A stretch of DNA of 64,000 nt, taken from positions 744,001 to 808,000 of the forward strand of contig CP126531.1 in NCBI GenBank assembly GCA_030167125.1. The letters run 5' to 3'. The notes under the pieces are model-generated. The model was given only the letters and a program-made list of their open reading frames with translations, was not told where the DNA came from and did not search any database. This stretch comes from Rhodanobacteraceae bacterium (GTDB lineage: Bacteria > Pseudomonadota > Gammaproteobacteria > Xanthomonadales > Rhodanobacteraceae). Shown here piece by piece: positions 1 through 9,272 of this stretch (its first letter is position 1; every line of letters starts with the position of its first letter). The translations under genes were made by a program, and so were the position numbers.

Positions 1-723
1 CATCTTCCTCCCAACTCGCACAATTATGCAACAGACATTATGGTAGAGCTTATCTGAAGGATAAGGTTTCACGCCAAAATTAACGCCACCAAGATCCCTT
101 GCGCTTGGAAAGGTAATACCATCTGCGCCGACGTGATCATATAGGAGATCGCGAAGGGACCTGCTGTGAAGATAGTTATTATTGCGTGCTTCCCTGTTTG
201 ATATTACGTGAGCGAGGAAGTTATCTATAAGCAAGCACATCTGTCGCTCTTCAAATGACATTTTGTGAATAAGTTTACGAACAGTGCCTCCTGGGTCTGT
301 CCCATTGAACGAAGTATAGCCGCGCTTATAAACGCTCTGGTATTCACCAAGACAAATGAGCCGCAGTACTCCGTTCGGGACAATGCGAAATCCCGCAATC
401 TGAACAAGTTGTCCCTCTTTGGGAAGAACTTCCGCAACGGCAGTTTCTATGTTGCTAGACGCGTAAAAGTACGGCTCGCCGACATCGTTTAGTCGGCCAG
501 GCCTAGCTATGACGTTGGCAGGTGGGTAGTCGATTTCGTTAAGCAGACCAAAACGATCATTTTCAATGATTCTCGCGCGCCAATGTGTCGATGAACGCCC
601 TATTCCGAAAGATAAAATCTTATATTCATTTAGCAAAGGTGAGACGGCCGCCTGAAAGTCACTGCGGGTATCAGATGCGAGGGCTTTCCCGGTTAGTTCT
701 TCGCAACCGTCAAGGGTGAGCAT
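1..723 (-). CDS. RES-domain protein, 3' end cut by window edge
   Basis: The minus strand is open without a stop for 241 codons from an ATG at 723 to the left edge. Residues about 47-220 read as a RES domain: WRAR at 48-51, RPGRLN at 74-79 with the candidate Arg, PYFYASSN at 84-91, the Glu region ETAVAEV at 93-99, and a late Ser in ITFPSA at 203-208 followed by GGVN. RES proteins are NAD+-consuming toxins or related enzymes, often paired with an Xre-type antitoxin. No antitoxin is visible on the upstream side; any partner would lie beyond the left edge. The gene is clearly AT-richer than everything downstream, which suggests recent acquisition. The start could also be TTG at 726; a stop lies just upstream at 730-732. 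The roughly 45-residue N-terminal lead is not recognised. Confidence 0.75.
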   Translation of the reverse strand, partial: MLTLDGCEELTGKALASDTRSDFQAAVSPLLNEYKILSFGIGRSSTHWRARIIENDRFGLLNEIDYPPANVIARPGRLNDVGEPYFYASSNIETAVAEVLPKEGQLVQIAGFRIVPNGVLRLICLGEYQSVYKRGYTSFNGTDPGGTVRKLIHKMSFEERQMCLLIDNFLAHVISNREARNNNYLHSRSLRDLLYDHVGADGITFPSARDLGGVNFGVKPYPSDKLYHNVCCIIVRVGRKM

Positions 724-794
724 CAATACTTAGTTCTATTTTGCCCTAGATTGGGCGATGACAAGATGTTCCTGCTGCGACTTTCGGCTGTCAA

Positions 795-1631
795 TCAGTG
801 ACCGGCCACCACAAACCACGCAACCGCCGCGATGACGTTGTTGGTCGCGTGCAGCGTGATCGACGGCCACAGCGAGCGCGTGCGCACGCGCAGCCATGCC
901 GATGCCAGGCCCAGGATGACCAGGGCGGGCACGGGGTACCAGGCGAACTTGAAATCCGGCAGGTGCACGCAGCCGAATACGACGGCGCTCGCCAGCATGG
1001 CCCAGCCAATAGGCATGCGGCTGGCGAGGCCGGACAGCAGTACGCCGCGGAATACCAGTTCCTCGACGAACGGCGCGACGCACACGACCAGCAGCGCCAG
1101 CAGCAGGCGCATGCCGACCGAAACATTGCCGGCGAGCAGCGAAACATCCTGGTTGACTTCCTGATGTCCGGCGAGCAGGTACGTGAGTGGTCCGCCCAGC
1201 AGCAACACGGCGGCGCCGAGCAGCACCGCGATCAGGTAGGCGTGTTTTTTCGCGGGCGGCGTGAATCCGAATCCCGGCAAATCCGCACGCGACCATTGCG
1301 CGCGCCAGAACTGGCGGATCAGCAGGATCATCACCAGAGCCGCGGCGGCGATCGTGGCCACGATGAAAATGACGCGCGTGTCGGGATTCGCCATCAGCGC
1401 CTGCATGACGGCCTTGGCGTCGGGCGGCGCGCGATGGTGCAGGCCGGCGTCGAACGCGGCCCTGAACATCAGCACGAAACCGGCGATCACGCCGAACAGG
1501 ATGCCGAGGCCGAATTGCAGCAGAAAGTACAGCGCGACGATGCCGAGGCCGCTCCAGACGCCGGGACGTTTTTCCACGGGCTGTGCGGTAGCGGTGGGAA
1601 CAGCCGGGGTGCTTTTCGTGGGCAAATCCAT
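795..1631 (-). CDS. CPBP family intramembrane metalloprotease
   Basis: A 278-residue polytopic membrane protein. It has the three CPBP (Abi) motifs: E190-E191-x3-R195 (EELVFR), His223 in the next helix (FGCVHLP), and the late His261/Asn265 motif (LHATNN). Hydrophobic segments lie near 28-58, 86-106, 133-153, 174-195 and 210-245. The family includes eukaryotic CAAX prenyl endopeptidase Rce1 and bacterial membrane proteins whose substrates are mostly unknown. The N-terminal 25 residues are Pro/Thr-rich and cytoplasmic by inference. It starts with ATG and stands alone between the RES gene and the dipeptidase, so context gives no substrate. Confidence 0.9.
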   Translation of the reverse strand: MDLPTKSTPAVPTATAQPVEKRPGVWSGLGIVALYFLLQFGLGILFGVIAGFVLMFRAAFDAGLHHRAPPDAKAVMQALMANPDTRVIFIVATIAAAALVMILLIRQFWRAQWSRADLPGFGFTPPAKKHAYLIAVLLGAAVLLLGGPLTYLLAGHQEVNQDVSLLAGNVSVGMRLLLALLVVCVAPFVEELVFRGVLLSGLASRMPIGWAMLASAVVFGCVHLPDFKFAWYPVPALVILGLASAWLRVRTRSLWPSITLHATNNVIAAVAWFVVAGH

Positions 1632-1701
1632 GCAATCCGAAGCGATGGAAAGACAGCGCGCACTCTAGCAGCGCGATGGATTGCGCCACGACGCGCTTCG
1701 G

Positions 1702-2859
1702 TTACACCGCCCAGATTTCCTGGAACACGCGGCGGAAGTTCAGTCCCAGCACCTTCTCGGTGACGCGTGCGCTGTAGCCGTGTTTCAGCAACGCGCCCGC
1801 GACGTACTCGAGTTTGCGTGGCGTGTTGATGTCGGGAAGGTAGGGCGGGCGGTTTTCGCCCGGCGCGCCGAGGCCGGCCTTCTTGCGTTGCAGTTCCAGC
1901 GCGGCGATCTGCTTCAGGTCGCTCGCGCCCACCGTGAAGAACATCGAATCGGTACCGATGCCCACGTGGTCCTCGCCGCAAACGTCCAGCGCGTGCACCA
2001 TGTGGCGCATGTAATCGTCGAGCGTCGGCTGGTGCGTGTCGGCGGTCAGGAACGGCAGCATGTAGATGCCCATCACGCCGCCTTTGTCGGCGAGCGCGCG
2101 CATGTCGCGGTCGGTCTTGTTGCGCGGATGGTCGAACACCGCGCGGCACGCCGTGTGGGTGAACACCGGCGGGCGTGTCGTCAGCCGGATACCGTCTTCG
2201 GTGGTCTTGACGTTGGCATGGCTCAGGTCCAGCGCAACGCCCAGCTCATTCATTTTTGCGATCGCCTGGCGGCCGAGTTCGGTGACGCCGTCGCTGTCGC
2301 CATCGAGGCAGCCGCAGCCGAACGGCGTGCGGCGGTTGTAGGTCAACTGCATCACCAGGACGTCGAGCTGGCGGAACAGTTGGATGCGATCGACCTTGCC
2401 GTCCAGCATCGATGCCGCCTCGAACGACAGGATCACCGCGATCTTGCCTTCGGGCTTGGCGCGATCGAGGTCGCCGGGATGCACCACCTTGATGAAAAGT
2501 TCGGGATGCTTGTCGATCAGCGATTGCGCCGCGGCGATGTCGGCCACGGTGTCTTCGAAATTCGCGCCGTCGCCGCCCAGCGTGCTCTTGAACGCGGTCA
2601 GGCCGGAGCCGCGGATGGCCGCCAGTTTGCCCGCCGCGTCCTTGTCGAATTGCGTGTAGCCGAACGAAGCCAGCGTGTTCGCATCCAGCACGAATGCGTT
2701 GCGGTAGAGGGTTTCGACGTTGGCGGGCGGCACGGGCAACTGCGGCGTGGTCGATGGTGCAGTGGCCGCGAGCAGGGTTTGCGAAGGCACCAGCGCGGCG
2801 AGTGCCGAGACGCCGGACAGGGCAAGGAAATCTCTGCGGGTCCAGCGTTCGGTGGCCAC
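1702..2859 (-). CDS. Tat-exported M19-family dipeptidase-like protein, first metal motif lost
   Basis: I chose GTG at 2859 because AGAGGA sits just ahead of it; an in-frame TTG at 2877 would add six residues. The N-terminus has a twin-arginine signal (TRRDFLAL followed by a hydrophobic stretch ending TLLA), so export by Tat is likely. The body matches membrane dipeptidases (M19): Glu in LSFEAA, His in DLSHAN, His in VFTHTA, then HPRNKTDRD, and Asp in GIGTDS. The usual HxD zinc motif near the mature N-terminus is replaced by LDANTLA, so one metal site should be altered. Length (385 codons) is normal for the family. Activity on dipeptides is therefore uncertain. Confidence 0.85.
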   Translation of the reverse strand: MATERWTRRDFLALSGVSALAALVPSQTLLAATAPSTTPQLPVPPANVETLYRNAFVLDANTLASFGYTQFDKDAAGKLAAIRGSGLTAFKSTLGGDGANFEDTVADIAAAQSLIDKHPELFIKVVHPGDLDRAKPEGKIAVILSFEAASMLDGKVDRIQLFRQLDVLVMQLTYNRRTPFGCGCLDGDSDGVTELGRQAIAKMNELGVALDLSHANVKTTEDGIRLTTRPPVFTHTACRAVFDHPRNKTDRDMRALADKGGVMGIYMLPFLTADTHQPTLDDYMRHMVHALDVCGEDHVGIGTDSMFFTVGASDLKQIAALELQRKKAGLGAPGENRPPYLPDINTPRKLEYVAGALLKHGYSARVTEKVLGLNFRRVFQEIWAV

Positions 2860-2938
2860 GGCTTGTCCTCTGCTCAATCGAAGTCGTGGAGATTAGCAGC
2901 GACGGTGCAATCGCTTGGGTCGGATCAATGTTCTGTTT

Positions 2939-3027
2939 CGTCATCCCGGCGCAAGCCGGGACCCAGTGCCTTTGTGCAACGACACGCTCCAGAAAGACAA
3001 TGGATTCCCGCTTGCGCGGGAATGACG
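2939..3027. repeat. Dispersed palindromic repeat (REP-like), copy 1
   Basis: An 89-bp unit with complementary ends: it opens CGTCATCCCGGCGCAAGCCG and closes with GGATTCCCGC through GGGAATGACG. A second, diverged copy with the same ends lies at 63401-63489. Both are intergenic. Such units are common dispersed repeats in Gram-negative genomes and are sometimes mistranslated as small proteins. This one lies between the dipeptidase and the 3' end of tamB. Confidence 0.8.
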
Positions 3028-3069
3028 GCAACAAAAGAAAAACTCCCTGCGCCGTATCGTTGGCGAGGC

Positions 3070-6000
3070 CTACTTCTCGATCCGATAATTCAAACTCGCG
3101 CGATTGCCGGTCGTCGCGTTCTCGGCTTCGAATTGCAGGAATCGGTTCAACGTGTAGCGCAAGGTGATGACCTGGCCCGGCGTGAACAGGCCGACGCCGT
3201 AGCTGAGGAACAATCGCGGCGAAAGATATTTGCCGGCGGTGAAGGCGGAGCCGCCCAGCGCTTCGCTCGATGACACGCCGGCCTCGAGTCCGAGCCGCGA
3301 GCCGATCGACTTGGCCAGCCGGTCGCCGGCCAGTCCGCCCAGTGCCTGCGCGGCGGTGTTGAGCGTGTCGCCTTCGCCGCTCTTCAGCGCATTCAACGGA
3401 CGGCCGGTGACGAGGTACGAGAGCGCTTCGGCCTGTTCCATCGAGGGATCGGAAAACACCGTCAGCACGGGACGCTGCGCGGTGCCGCGGATTTGCAAGC
3501 CGACCGTGATGTCCTGGCTGCGGATGTTGCGCACGGCGCGGATGTCGAGGCCGGGATTGTCGAGCGGCGTGCCCGCGAACAGCAGGCGGCCGCGTTCGAT
3601 GCTGAGGTTCTGACCGTAGGCTTCGTACTTGCCGCCGACGCTGATCTGGCCGCGCCCGGTTGCGGCCTGCCCCGGCCGCACCTGCACCGCGAGTTGTCCG
3701 TGCACGGTGCCGTCGAGGCCGTAGCCTTGCACCTTCACCTTGTCGCCGAGCTTCACCTCGATGTCCGCGTTCATCGCCAGCGGCGCGACTTGCGCGGCGG
3801 GCGGCGCATCGACGATCACCACGTCGGGCGAGGCTTGCGTCGGTCCCTGGCCCGGCAACTTTTCGACTTCGACCTTGGCGTCGGGAATCGTCACGCTGCC
3901 GGTCAGCGCGAACACGCCGTTCGCGCGCTTGATGTGCAGGTCGGGCGAAGCGACCACGTGCGCCGCGGGAATGTCCGCGACCAGCACGTTGTCGCCCTTG
4001 ATGTCGAGCGTCAATGGCGCGTTCGCCGCGAGGCCGACGCTGCCGCCGACGTGCAGCACGCCGCCGCCGGATGCGATCCGGCCGTTGATCGCGAGATTGC
4101 CTTGTGCATCGCCGTTGATGGCGAATTCGCCATCGTGCAATTTCAGTCCCGCGCGCGGCAATTCCGCGGAGAAGCCTTGGGTCTGGATGCGTCCCTGGAA
4201 TTGAGGCGCGGCCAGCGTTCCGGACAGTTGCAGGTTGCCGGCAAGCGAGCCTTGCACGTTGGCGATCTCGGACGATACGGCTTCGAGGAAGGCAAGGCTG
4301 CGCAGGTTCGCGTCGATGGTTCCCTGCAAGGCATGGTTCGCGCCGCTGACGGTGACGTCGCCATTGACATGGCCGCCGTCATCCAGCGCGCCGTGCAGGC
4401 GGACGTGCTGCGTCGTGCCCGACGCATCGACATCGACACCGATGCTGGACCACGCGAGCAGCGGCCGGCCCGGATTCGATGTGTAAACGATGCTGCCCGC
4501 GCTGGCATTGAGACTGGCGTTGCCGTTGATCGTGCCGCTGGTATCGATCGCGAGTTGCCCCGCGCCCGAAAGTTCGCCGCTGGCCTGCATCGGATCGGCG
4601 CCCGACGCCATGGTGGCAAGAAGCTGCAGCGGCAGGCGTTGCAGCGAATATTTCGCGGTGATGGCGCCTTGCGCGTTGCGATCCGCCGACGCGCACAGGC
4701 GCGGTTCGCCGGCGCTCAGGCAAAGTTGCGAGAGCGTCAGCGCGCCTTTCTGGTACACGATCGTGCTTTGCGCTTCCTGGCGCCATGTGGGCATGCCTTG
4801 CGGTGACAGCTCGACGCCGCTCAAGGTGCTGGTCCAGCGCTTCGTGTTCGCCTGCCAACTGCCATTCAATGCCAGCGTGGCGCTGAGCGGTTTGCCGATC
4901 GCGCGCAGTTGCAGGTGATGCGACGCGGCGTTGCCGTGGCCCTGCAGGCTGACGCTGTCGAAATCCAAATCCGACGCATGCACGCCGTTCAATGTCAGCG
5001 ACAGGTCACCGCCCGGTTGCGCGATGTTCGGGATGGACGCCGTGAGTTGCAGCGCGTCGATGCGCCGCGCATCCGCACTCAAGCCGCTGCCTTGCAGATG
5101 CCCCGCGACCGCGAGTTTCGGCCAGTTGCCCTTGAGCGTGAGTTCGCCCTGCAACTTGCCGGAAGCGTTCGGCAGCCAATCGCCAAGCGAGGCAACGTCC
5201 AGCGTGACATCGGCGTCGGTGCGCGGGCCGTGTTTGCCGACGGCATGGATGCGGCTGTTGCCCGCAACGAGCAGCAGCGAACCCTGCAGCATGTTGTCGG
5301 GCGTGATCATGAGATCGGCCTTGCTGCCAGCGATGTTGCGCTGGCGCAGCGTGCCGGCCACCTTGTCGAGTTTCAACGTGGCGACGGGGCCTTGCGGCGT
5401 GAGCTTGCCGTCGCTCGCCAGTGTGAAATCCAGCGCGCCGTTCCAACCGGCCAGGATCGCGCCGGGATCGAAACGTTTTGCGACGGCATCGAGTTTCCAT
5501 GACATCGGTTTTTGCAGGCCGATGGTGCCGCTCATGTCGAGGCCGCCCTGTTTCTGCACGATCTTCAACGCGTGCAAGTCGATTTGCTGCGGCGTGCCGG
5601 CGAGATCGACCTGCATGTTCGACAAACGATCGGGTGGACCGAGCGCCAGCGCACCTTTTACGGCGAATTGTTCGGCCGTACCGCTCAACTTCACGTCGCC
5701 GTGCGTAGCCAGCACCTGGCCCGCGAGATCGGCGGGCAGCACGACGTCCTGCCACGTGGCATCGAGTGCGAACGACATCGGCTTGGCATCGAGGTGCACG
5801 ACGCCCGTTGCGGTGGCGGTACCCGCGATCTGCGGTGAATGCAGGCGCAGTGGATCGAGCGTGAGTGCCTTGCCGTCGTAGCGGAACTGCGCGGGATCGA
5901 GTTGCAGCGTGGTGCCGTTGACGACGAGACTTCCGTCCAGCTTGCCGCCGCTGCCGTCACCGGAACCTTGCACGTCCAGTGCGAGTGTCTTCAGCGAAGT

Positions 6001-6804
6001 GGGCAGGGCAGGCAGCGCTTTCGTGTCGAACGTGGGCGCATTCAGCGCCAGCGTCCACGCGTGCGAGGCGTCGAGTTTCAAACTTGCGTTGGCACTGAGG
6101 GCGACGGGTGCGGAAAGCACTGCCTGCAGTTGCGCGGTCTTGCCGTCCGACTGCGACGTGAGCGTGCCGGTGTAGCGCGTGCCGTCGTAGGTCCAGTCGA
6201 ACTTCGCGTTGCCGTGGCCCGGATAACCCGGCGCGAGCGCGAGCGTGCCGTCGAGGTCGGCGCTTCCATCGGGCGCGCGCAACGCGAGTTGTTTGAGCAG
6301 CAGTTGCTGGCTGCTCCACTTGCCGGCAAGCGTGAGGCTGTCGGCGGCAAACGTGCGCTTGCCGTTTTCATCGACGGTAATGCGGGTGATCTGCGTGTCG
6401 TCCAGCACGATCGCAAGCGGTGGCTTCAGCGAAAAACCGTTCGATGCGTTCGATGGTTTGGTAGGCGCGAGGTCCAGCATGACGCCATCGATGCGCGTGC
6501 GTGCAATGTGCAGCGTATGGCCCAGCAGCGCCCACGGCCGCAGGTCGACACTTGCGTGAGCGATGGCGACCTTCGTGCCGTCGCTGGTGTGGTAGCGCAA
6601 CCCGTCGATGGTGGTGGTGCCCGCCAGCGTGCCGCTCGCGCTCGCGTAGGCGAGTTGCCCGTGCATCATCGCGACGCCGCGGTTCAGCGCAAAACGCAAT
6701 CCTGATGGCGTGTACAGCACCCAGTACAACAACGCCGCGAACACGACCGCGATTGCGACGATCGCGGCGGCGATGCCGAACAGCCATTTGCGCGCGCGCG
6801 TCAC
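3070..6804 (-). CDS. tamB: TamB, translocation and assembly module inner-membrane protein
   Basis: A 1244-residue protein starting at GTG 6804, where the start overlaps the tamA stop (GTGA), so the two are translationally coupled. A single N-terminal membrane helix at about 7-28 (IAAAIVAIAVVFAALLYWVL) anchors it. A very long beta-rich AsmA/TamB body follows, full of repeated short strand-like segments (for example SADLDGTLALAPG, NARFRYDG-like units). The C-terminal DUF490 domain ends in SYGVGLFTPGQV and FEAENATTGNRASLNYRIEK. TamB spans the periplasm and works with TamA in outer-membrane protein and lipid homeostasis. Length is close to the E. coli protein (about 1259). Confidence 0.93.
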   Translation of the reverse strand: MTRARKWLFGIAAAIVAIAVVFAALLYWVLYTPSGLRFALNRGVAMMHGQLAYASASGTLAGTTTIDGLRYHTSDGTKVAIAHASVDLRPWALLGHTLHIARTRIDGVMLDLAPTKPSNASNGFSLKPPLAIVLDDTQITRITVDENGKRTFAADSLTLAGKWSSQQLLLKQLALRAPDGSADLDGTLALAPGYPGHGNAKFDWTYDGTRYTGTLTSQSDGKTAQLQAVLSAPVALSANASLKLDASHAWTLALNAPTFDTKALPALPTSLKTLALDVQGSGDGSGGKLDGSLVVNGTTLQLDPAQFRYDGKALTLDPLRLHSPQIAGTATATGVVHLDAKPMSFALDATWQDVVLPADLAGQVLATHGDVKLSGTAEQFAVKGALALGPPDRLSNMQVDLAGTPQQIDLHALKIVQKQGGLDMSGTIGLQKPMSWKLDAVAKRFDPGAILAGWNGALDFTLASDGKLTPQGPVATLKLDKVAGTLRQRNIAGSKADLMITPDNMLQGSLLLVAGNSRIHAVGKHGPRTDADVTLDVASLGDWLPNASGKLQGELTLKGNWPKLAVAGHLQGSGLSADARRIDALQLTASIPNIAQPGGDLSLTLNGVHASDLDFDSVSLQGHGNAASHHLQLRAIGKPLSATLALNGSWQANTKRWTSTLSGVELSPQGMPTWRQEAQSTIVYQKGALTLSQLCLSAGEPRLCASADRNAQGAITAKYSLQRLPLQLLATMASGADPMQASGELSGAGQLAIDTSGTINGNASLNASAGSIVYTSNPGRPLLAWSSIGVDVDASGTTQHVRLHGALDDGGHVNGDVTVSGANHALQGTIDANLRSLAFLEAVSSEIANVQGSLAGNLQLSGTLAAPQFQGRIQTQGFSAELPRAGLKLHDGEFAINGDAQGNLAINGRIASGGGVLHVGGSVGLAANAPLTLDIKGDNVLVADIPAAHVVASPDLHIKRANGVFALTGSVTIPDAKVEVEKLPGQGPTQASPDVVIVDAPPAAQVAPLAMNADIEVKLGDKVKVQGYGLDGTVHGQLAVQVRPGQAATGRGQISVGGKYEAYGQNLSIERGRLLFAGTPLDNPGLDIRAVRNIRSQDITVGLQIRGTAQRPVLTVFSDPSMEQAEALSYLVTGRPLNALKSGEGDTLNTAAQALGGLAGDRLAKSIGSRLGLEAGVSSSEALGGSAFTAGKYLSPRLFLSYGVGLFTPGQVITLRYTLNRFLQFEAENATTGNRASLNYRIEK

Positions 6805-8564
6805 AGGTCCGGTCCGATCACGATGTGCAGTTGCGCACCGTGATAGTAGGGGTTGTTGATCGGCACGCCGACGTCGACGCGCACCATCCCGACCGGCGAG
6901 CGCCAGCGCACGCCCAAGCCGGCGCCGGTGCGCGCGTGGAAATCGGTACCGTTGAACGCATCGCCCGAATCCACGAACGCCGCGATGCCCCAGTCGCGGG
7001 TGAAGTAGTGTTCGACGGTCGCGCTGCCGACCAGCAGGCGCTCGCCGCCGACCACCAGGCCGTAGCTGTTGCGCGGGCCGATCGCCTGGTACGCGTAGCC
7101 GCGGATCGAGCGGTCGCCGCCCGCGAAGAAGCGCAGTTGCGGCGGCAGCTTCGAGAAATCCGCGACGCTGGTGATGCCGGCGTTGCCGCGCAGGATCAGG
7201 CGGTTGTCGCGCCCGATCGCGTGGATCCACGTGACGTCGGCCAGCGCCTGCGCGAAGCGCGTGTCGATGCCGGGCCCGGCGCGCGCGATCAGGTTGATCG
7301 AATAACCCTTGCGCACGAACAGCGGGTTGTCGGCGACTTTTTTCGTCAGTCCAAGCTCGGGATAGATCAGCGTGCTGCTGCCGCGCTCGATTCCTGGAAT
7401 GTTGACGTTGCTGTTGCCGGAGTTGCCGACGGTAAACGTGCCGCTCAGAAGGTGCACGCCGATCGTGCGCACCCAGCCGTGCCAGTCGCGGGTTTCGTTG
7501 GCGGCGATCGAAAACGTGCGCGACTTGGAGGTCTTGGTGTTCTCGTCGCGGTAACCGACGCCGAGGCTGAAGCTCGCATTGTCGTGCCCCGGTCGCGGAA
7601 TGCCGTAGATGGACTGCACGGTCTTGAGCCGTTGCGCGATCAGCACCTGGTTGTCCAGCGTGTGGCCGCTGCGGTTGATCCAGCGCCGCTTGATGCCGCC
7701 GCGCACACCGGGCCCGGTGTCGGTGCCGACGAACACGCCCGACGTGTACACCGTGCGCTTGGCTGGCGCCACCTCGACTTTCACCGGCACCACGTGGTCC
7801 TTCGCTTTCGCCACCTCGGGTTCGACATCGACGATCGAAAAATAATCGGCGTCGGTCAGCGCCTGCTGCAACGCGAGCAGGTTCGATTGCGAATACCAGT
7901 CGCCGCTTTCCCACGGCACGTAGCGCTGCAGGAAACCCGGCTTGAACTGCGAACCCTCGAACGTCACTTCACCGAGTTTGTAACGCGTGCCCACGTCGTA
8001 ATGCAGATGGATCGCGGCGCGGTTGTCGGCGCGCGTCACCGCGACCTTGTGCTCGGTGGCCTTGGCGTCGAGCCAGCCGGTTTCCAGCAACGCGCTCGCG
8101 ATCGTGGCCTTGGACGCCTCGTAAGTCGCGTCGTTCATCTGCTCGCCGACGCGCGGATGGAATGCGCGCACGGCGATCTTCACAGGCCGCAATTCCAGAG
8201 CGACGTCCGGCACCTGCACGTCAAGCGTCGCGACTTTCGTGGGCGGCCCCGGCTGCACTTGCAGGTGCACCTGCCATTCGCCGCTCACGTGTTGCAGTTC
8301 ACTGGTCGCGTGCGCGTTGTAGTAGCCGTAGGGCTGCAGCGCGGCGGGCGCCTGCTTCGCCGCGTCGTTCGCCAGCACCCGCGCCTGGGTGTCGGTGACG
8401 TCCTTGCGCGTGGCGTATTGGCTGGCGGTCAGCTGCGCGCGCACGGCGGCGGCGAGGTCCTTGTCGACACCCGTGACGATGACTTTCAAGGTGTCGGCAT
8501 GCGCTGGTTGCGTTGCGGTAAACGCGAGCAGCGCAAGCGTGGCGATTGCCCATCCTGCGAACAT
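6801..8564 (-). CDS. tamA: TamA, Omp85-family outer-membrane assembly protein
   Basis: The ATG at 8564 gives 587 residues, near the E. coli length (577). A signal peptide ends at AHA-D around residue 24. POTRA domains cover roughly 25-260 and the Omp85 barrel follows, with GGIKRRWINRSG, LRFFAGGDRSIRGYAYQ (the conserved RGY region) and a terminal segment ending IVIGPDL. Reading frame stays open far upstream, but that stretch is repeat DNA and does not look like protein. tamA is the first gene of the tamAB pair. Its start codon abuts a large inverted-repeat element (8565-9156), so its promoter and ribosome site must lie inside or beyond that element. Confidence 0.92.
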   Translation of the reverse strand: MFAGWAIATLALLAFTATQPAHADTLKVIVTGVDKDLAAAVRAQLTASQYATRKDVTDTQARVLANDAAKQAPAALQPYGYYNAHATSELQHVSGEWQVHLQVQPGPPTKVATLDVQVPDVALELRPVKIAVRAFHPRVGEQMNDATYEASKATIASALLETGWLDAKATEHKVAVTRADNRAAIHLHYDVGTRYKLGEVTFEGSQFKPGFLQRYVPWESGDWYSQSNLLALQQALTDADYFSIVDVEPEVAKAKDHVVPVKVEVAPAKRTVYTSGVFVGTDTGPGVRGGIKRRWINRSGHTLDNQVLIAQRLKTVQSIYGIPRPGHDNASFSLGVGYRDENTKTSKSRTFSIAANETRDWHGWVRTIGVHLLSGTFTVGNSGNSNVNIPGIERGSSTLIYPELGLTKKVADNPLFVRKGYSINLIARAGPGIDTRFAQALADVTWIHAIGRDNRLILRGNAGITSVADFSKLPPQLRFFAGGDRSIRGYAYQAIGPRNSYGLVVGGERLLVGSATVEHYFTRDWGIAAFVDSGDAFNGTDFHARTGAGLGVRWRSPVGMVRVDVGVPINNPYYHGAQLHIVIGPDL

Positions 8565-9156
8565 CGACGTCCATGTCTTTTTTTCGCCCGCCTCCCGGGC
8601 GGGCGAGCCACCTTTCTTTGCGTGGCCAAAGAAAGGTGGCCCAAAGAAAGGCCACCCCGGTGCTGCGCCTTTCCTCCATCCATGGACGAAAGGTGCGATC
8701 GGACCGGCCGGGCTTGCCGACGCGCCATCCCTGGCGCGGCGGCAAGTGGGCGCAATCCCTTGCGCCCACCCTGCGGGCCTTCTCGTCCGGCCCTCACCGC
8801 AGCACAGGGGCCCCAGATCCGCTTCGACGACGGCCATCCTGGCCTCGCTCGAAGCAAGACCACACAGTCTGCGTTGCAGCAACAGCGCGCAGGATGCGCG
8901 CCCAATGGGGCCCCTCGAACACGGCGAGCGGGCGACGGAAAAGTCCGAAGGATGGCCCGCGGGATGCGGGCCAGTTCGCCGCAGGCACAGGGATGTGCCA
9001 TCGGCGAACCCCGGCGGCCGCTCGCGCACCCGCAGCCCATGGATGGGCTGCGGGCGTGTTCGCGGGGTGGCCTTCTCTTTGGTGACTTTCTCTTGGCCAC
9101 GCAAGAGAAAGTTACCCGCGCCCCCGGGAGGGGCGCGGAAAAAGACAGGGATGTCG
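8565..9156. repeat. About 590-bp element with long imperfect terminal inverted arms
   Basis: This stretch holds no convincing gene. Its ends are inverted copies of each other: about 96 nt at 8565-8660 matches the reverse complement of 9061-9156, including CTTTGCGTGGCCAAAGAAAG against CTCTTGCGTGGCCAAGAGAAAG-like sequence and a shared CTCCCGGG block. The 400-bp core is full of short hairpins (GGATGGCCCGCGGGATGCGG, GCAGCCCATGGATGGGCTGC, GCACAGGGATGTGC). GC-rich frames are open through it on both strands, but none has family-like protein character. It looks like a non-autonomous repeat or MITE-like element placed directly upstream of tamA. The remainder up to 9272 shows nothing recognisable. Confidence 0.65.
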
Positions 9157-9272
9157 CGCTGCACGCACAAACGTTGGAATACTTGCGTGGCCAGCGCACG
9201 CACACGCGCGACGAAAATCAGCCAAGGCGCTCGGGTCGGTGTGCGTGGTCGTCGCGCGTGCACGTCGGTCCC

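Noticed and set aside
8575..9260. Several open frames of 60-180 codons inside the element upstream of tamA
   Set aside because: They overlap on both strands, follow the inverted arms and hairpins, and have no conserved-domain look; repeat DNA explains them.
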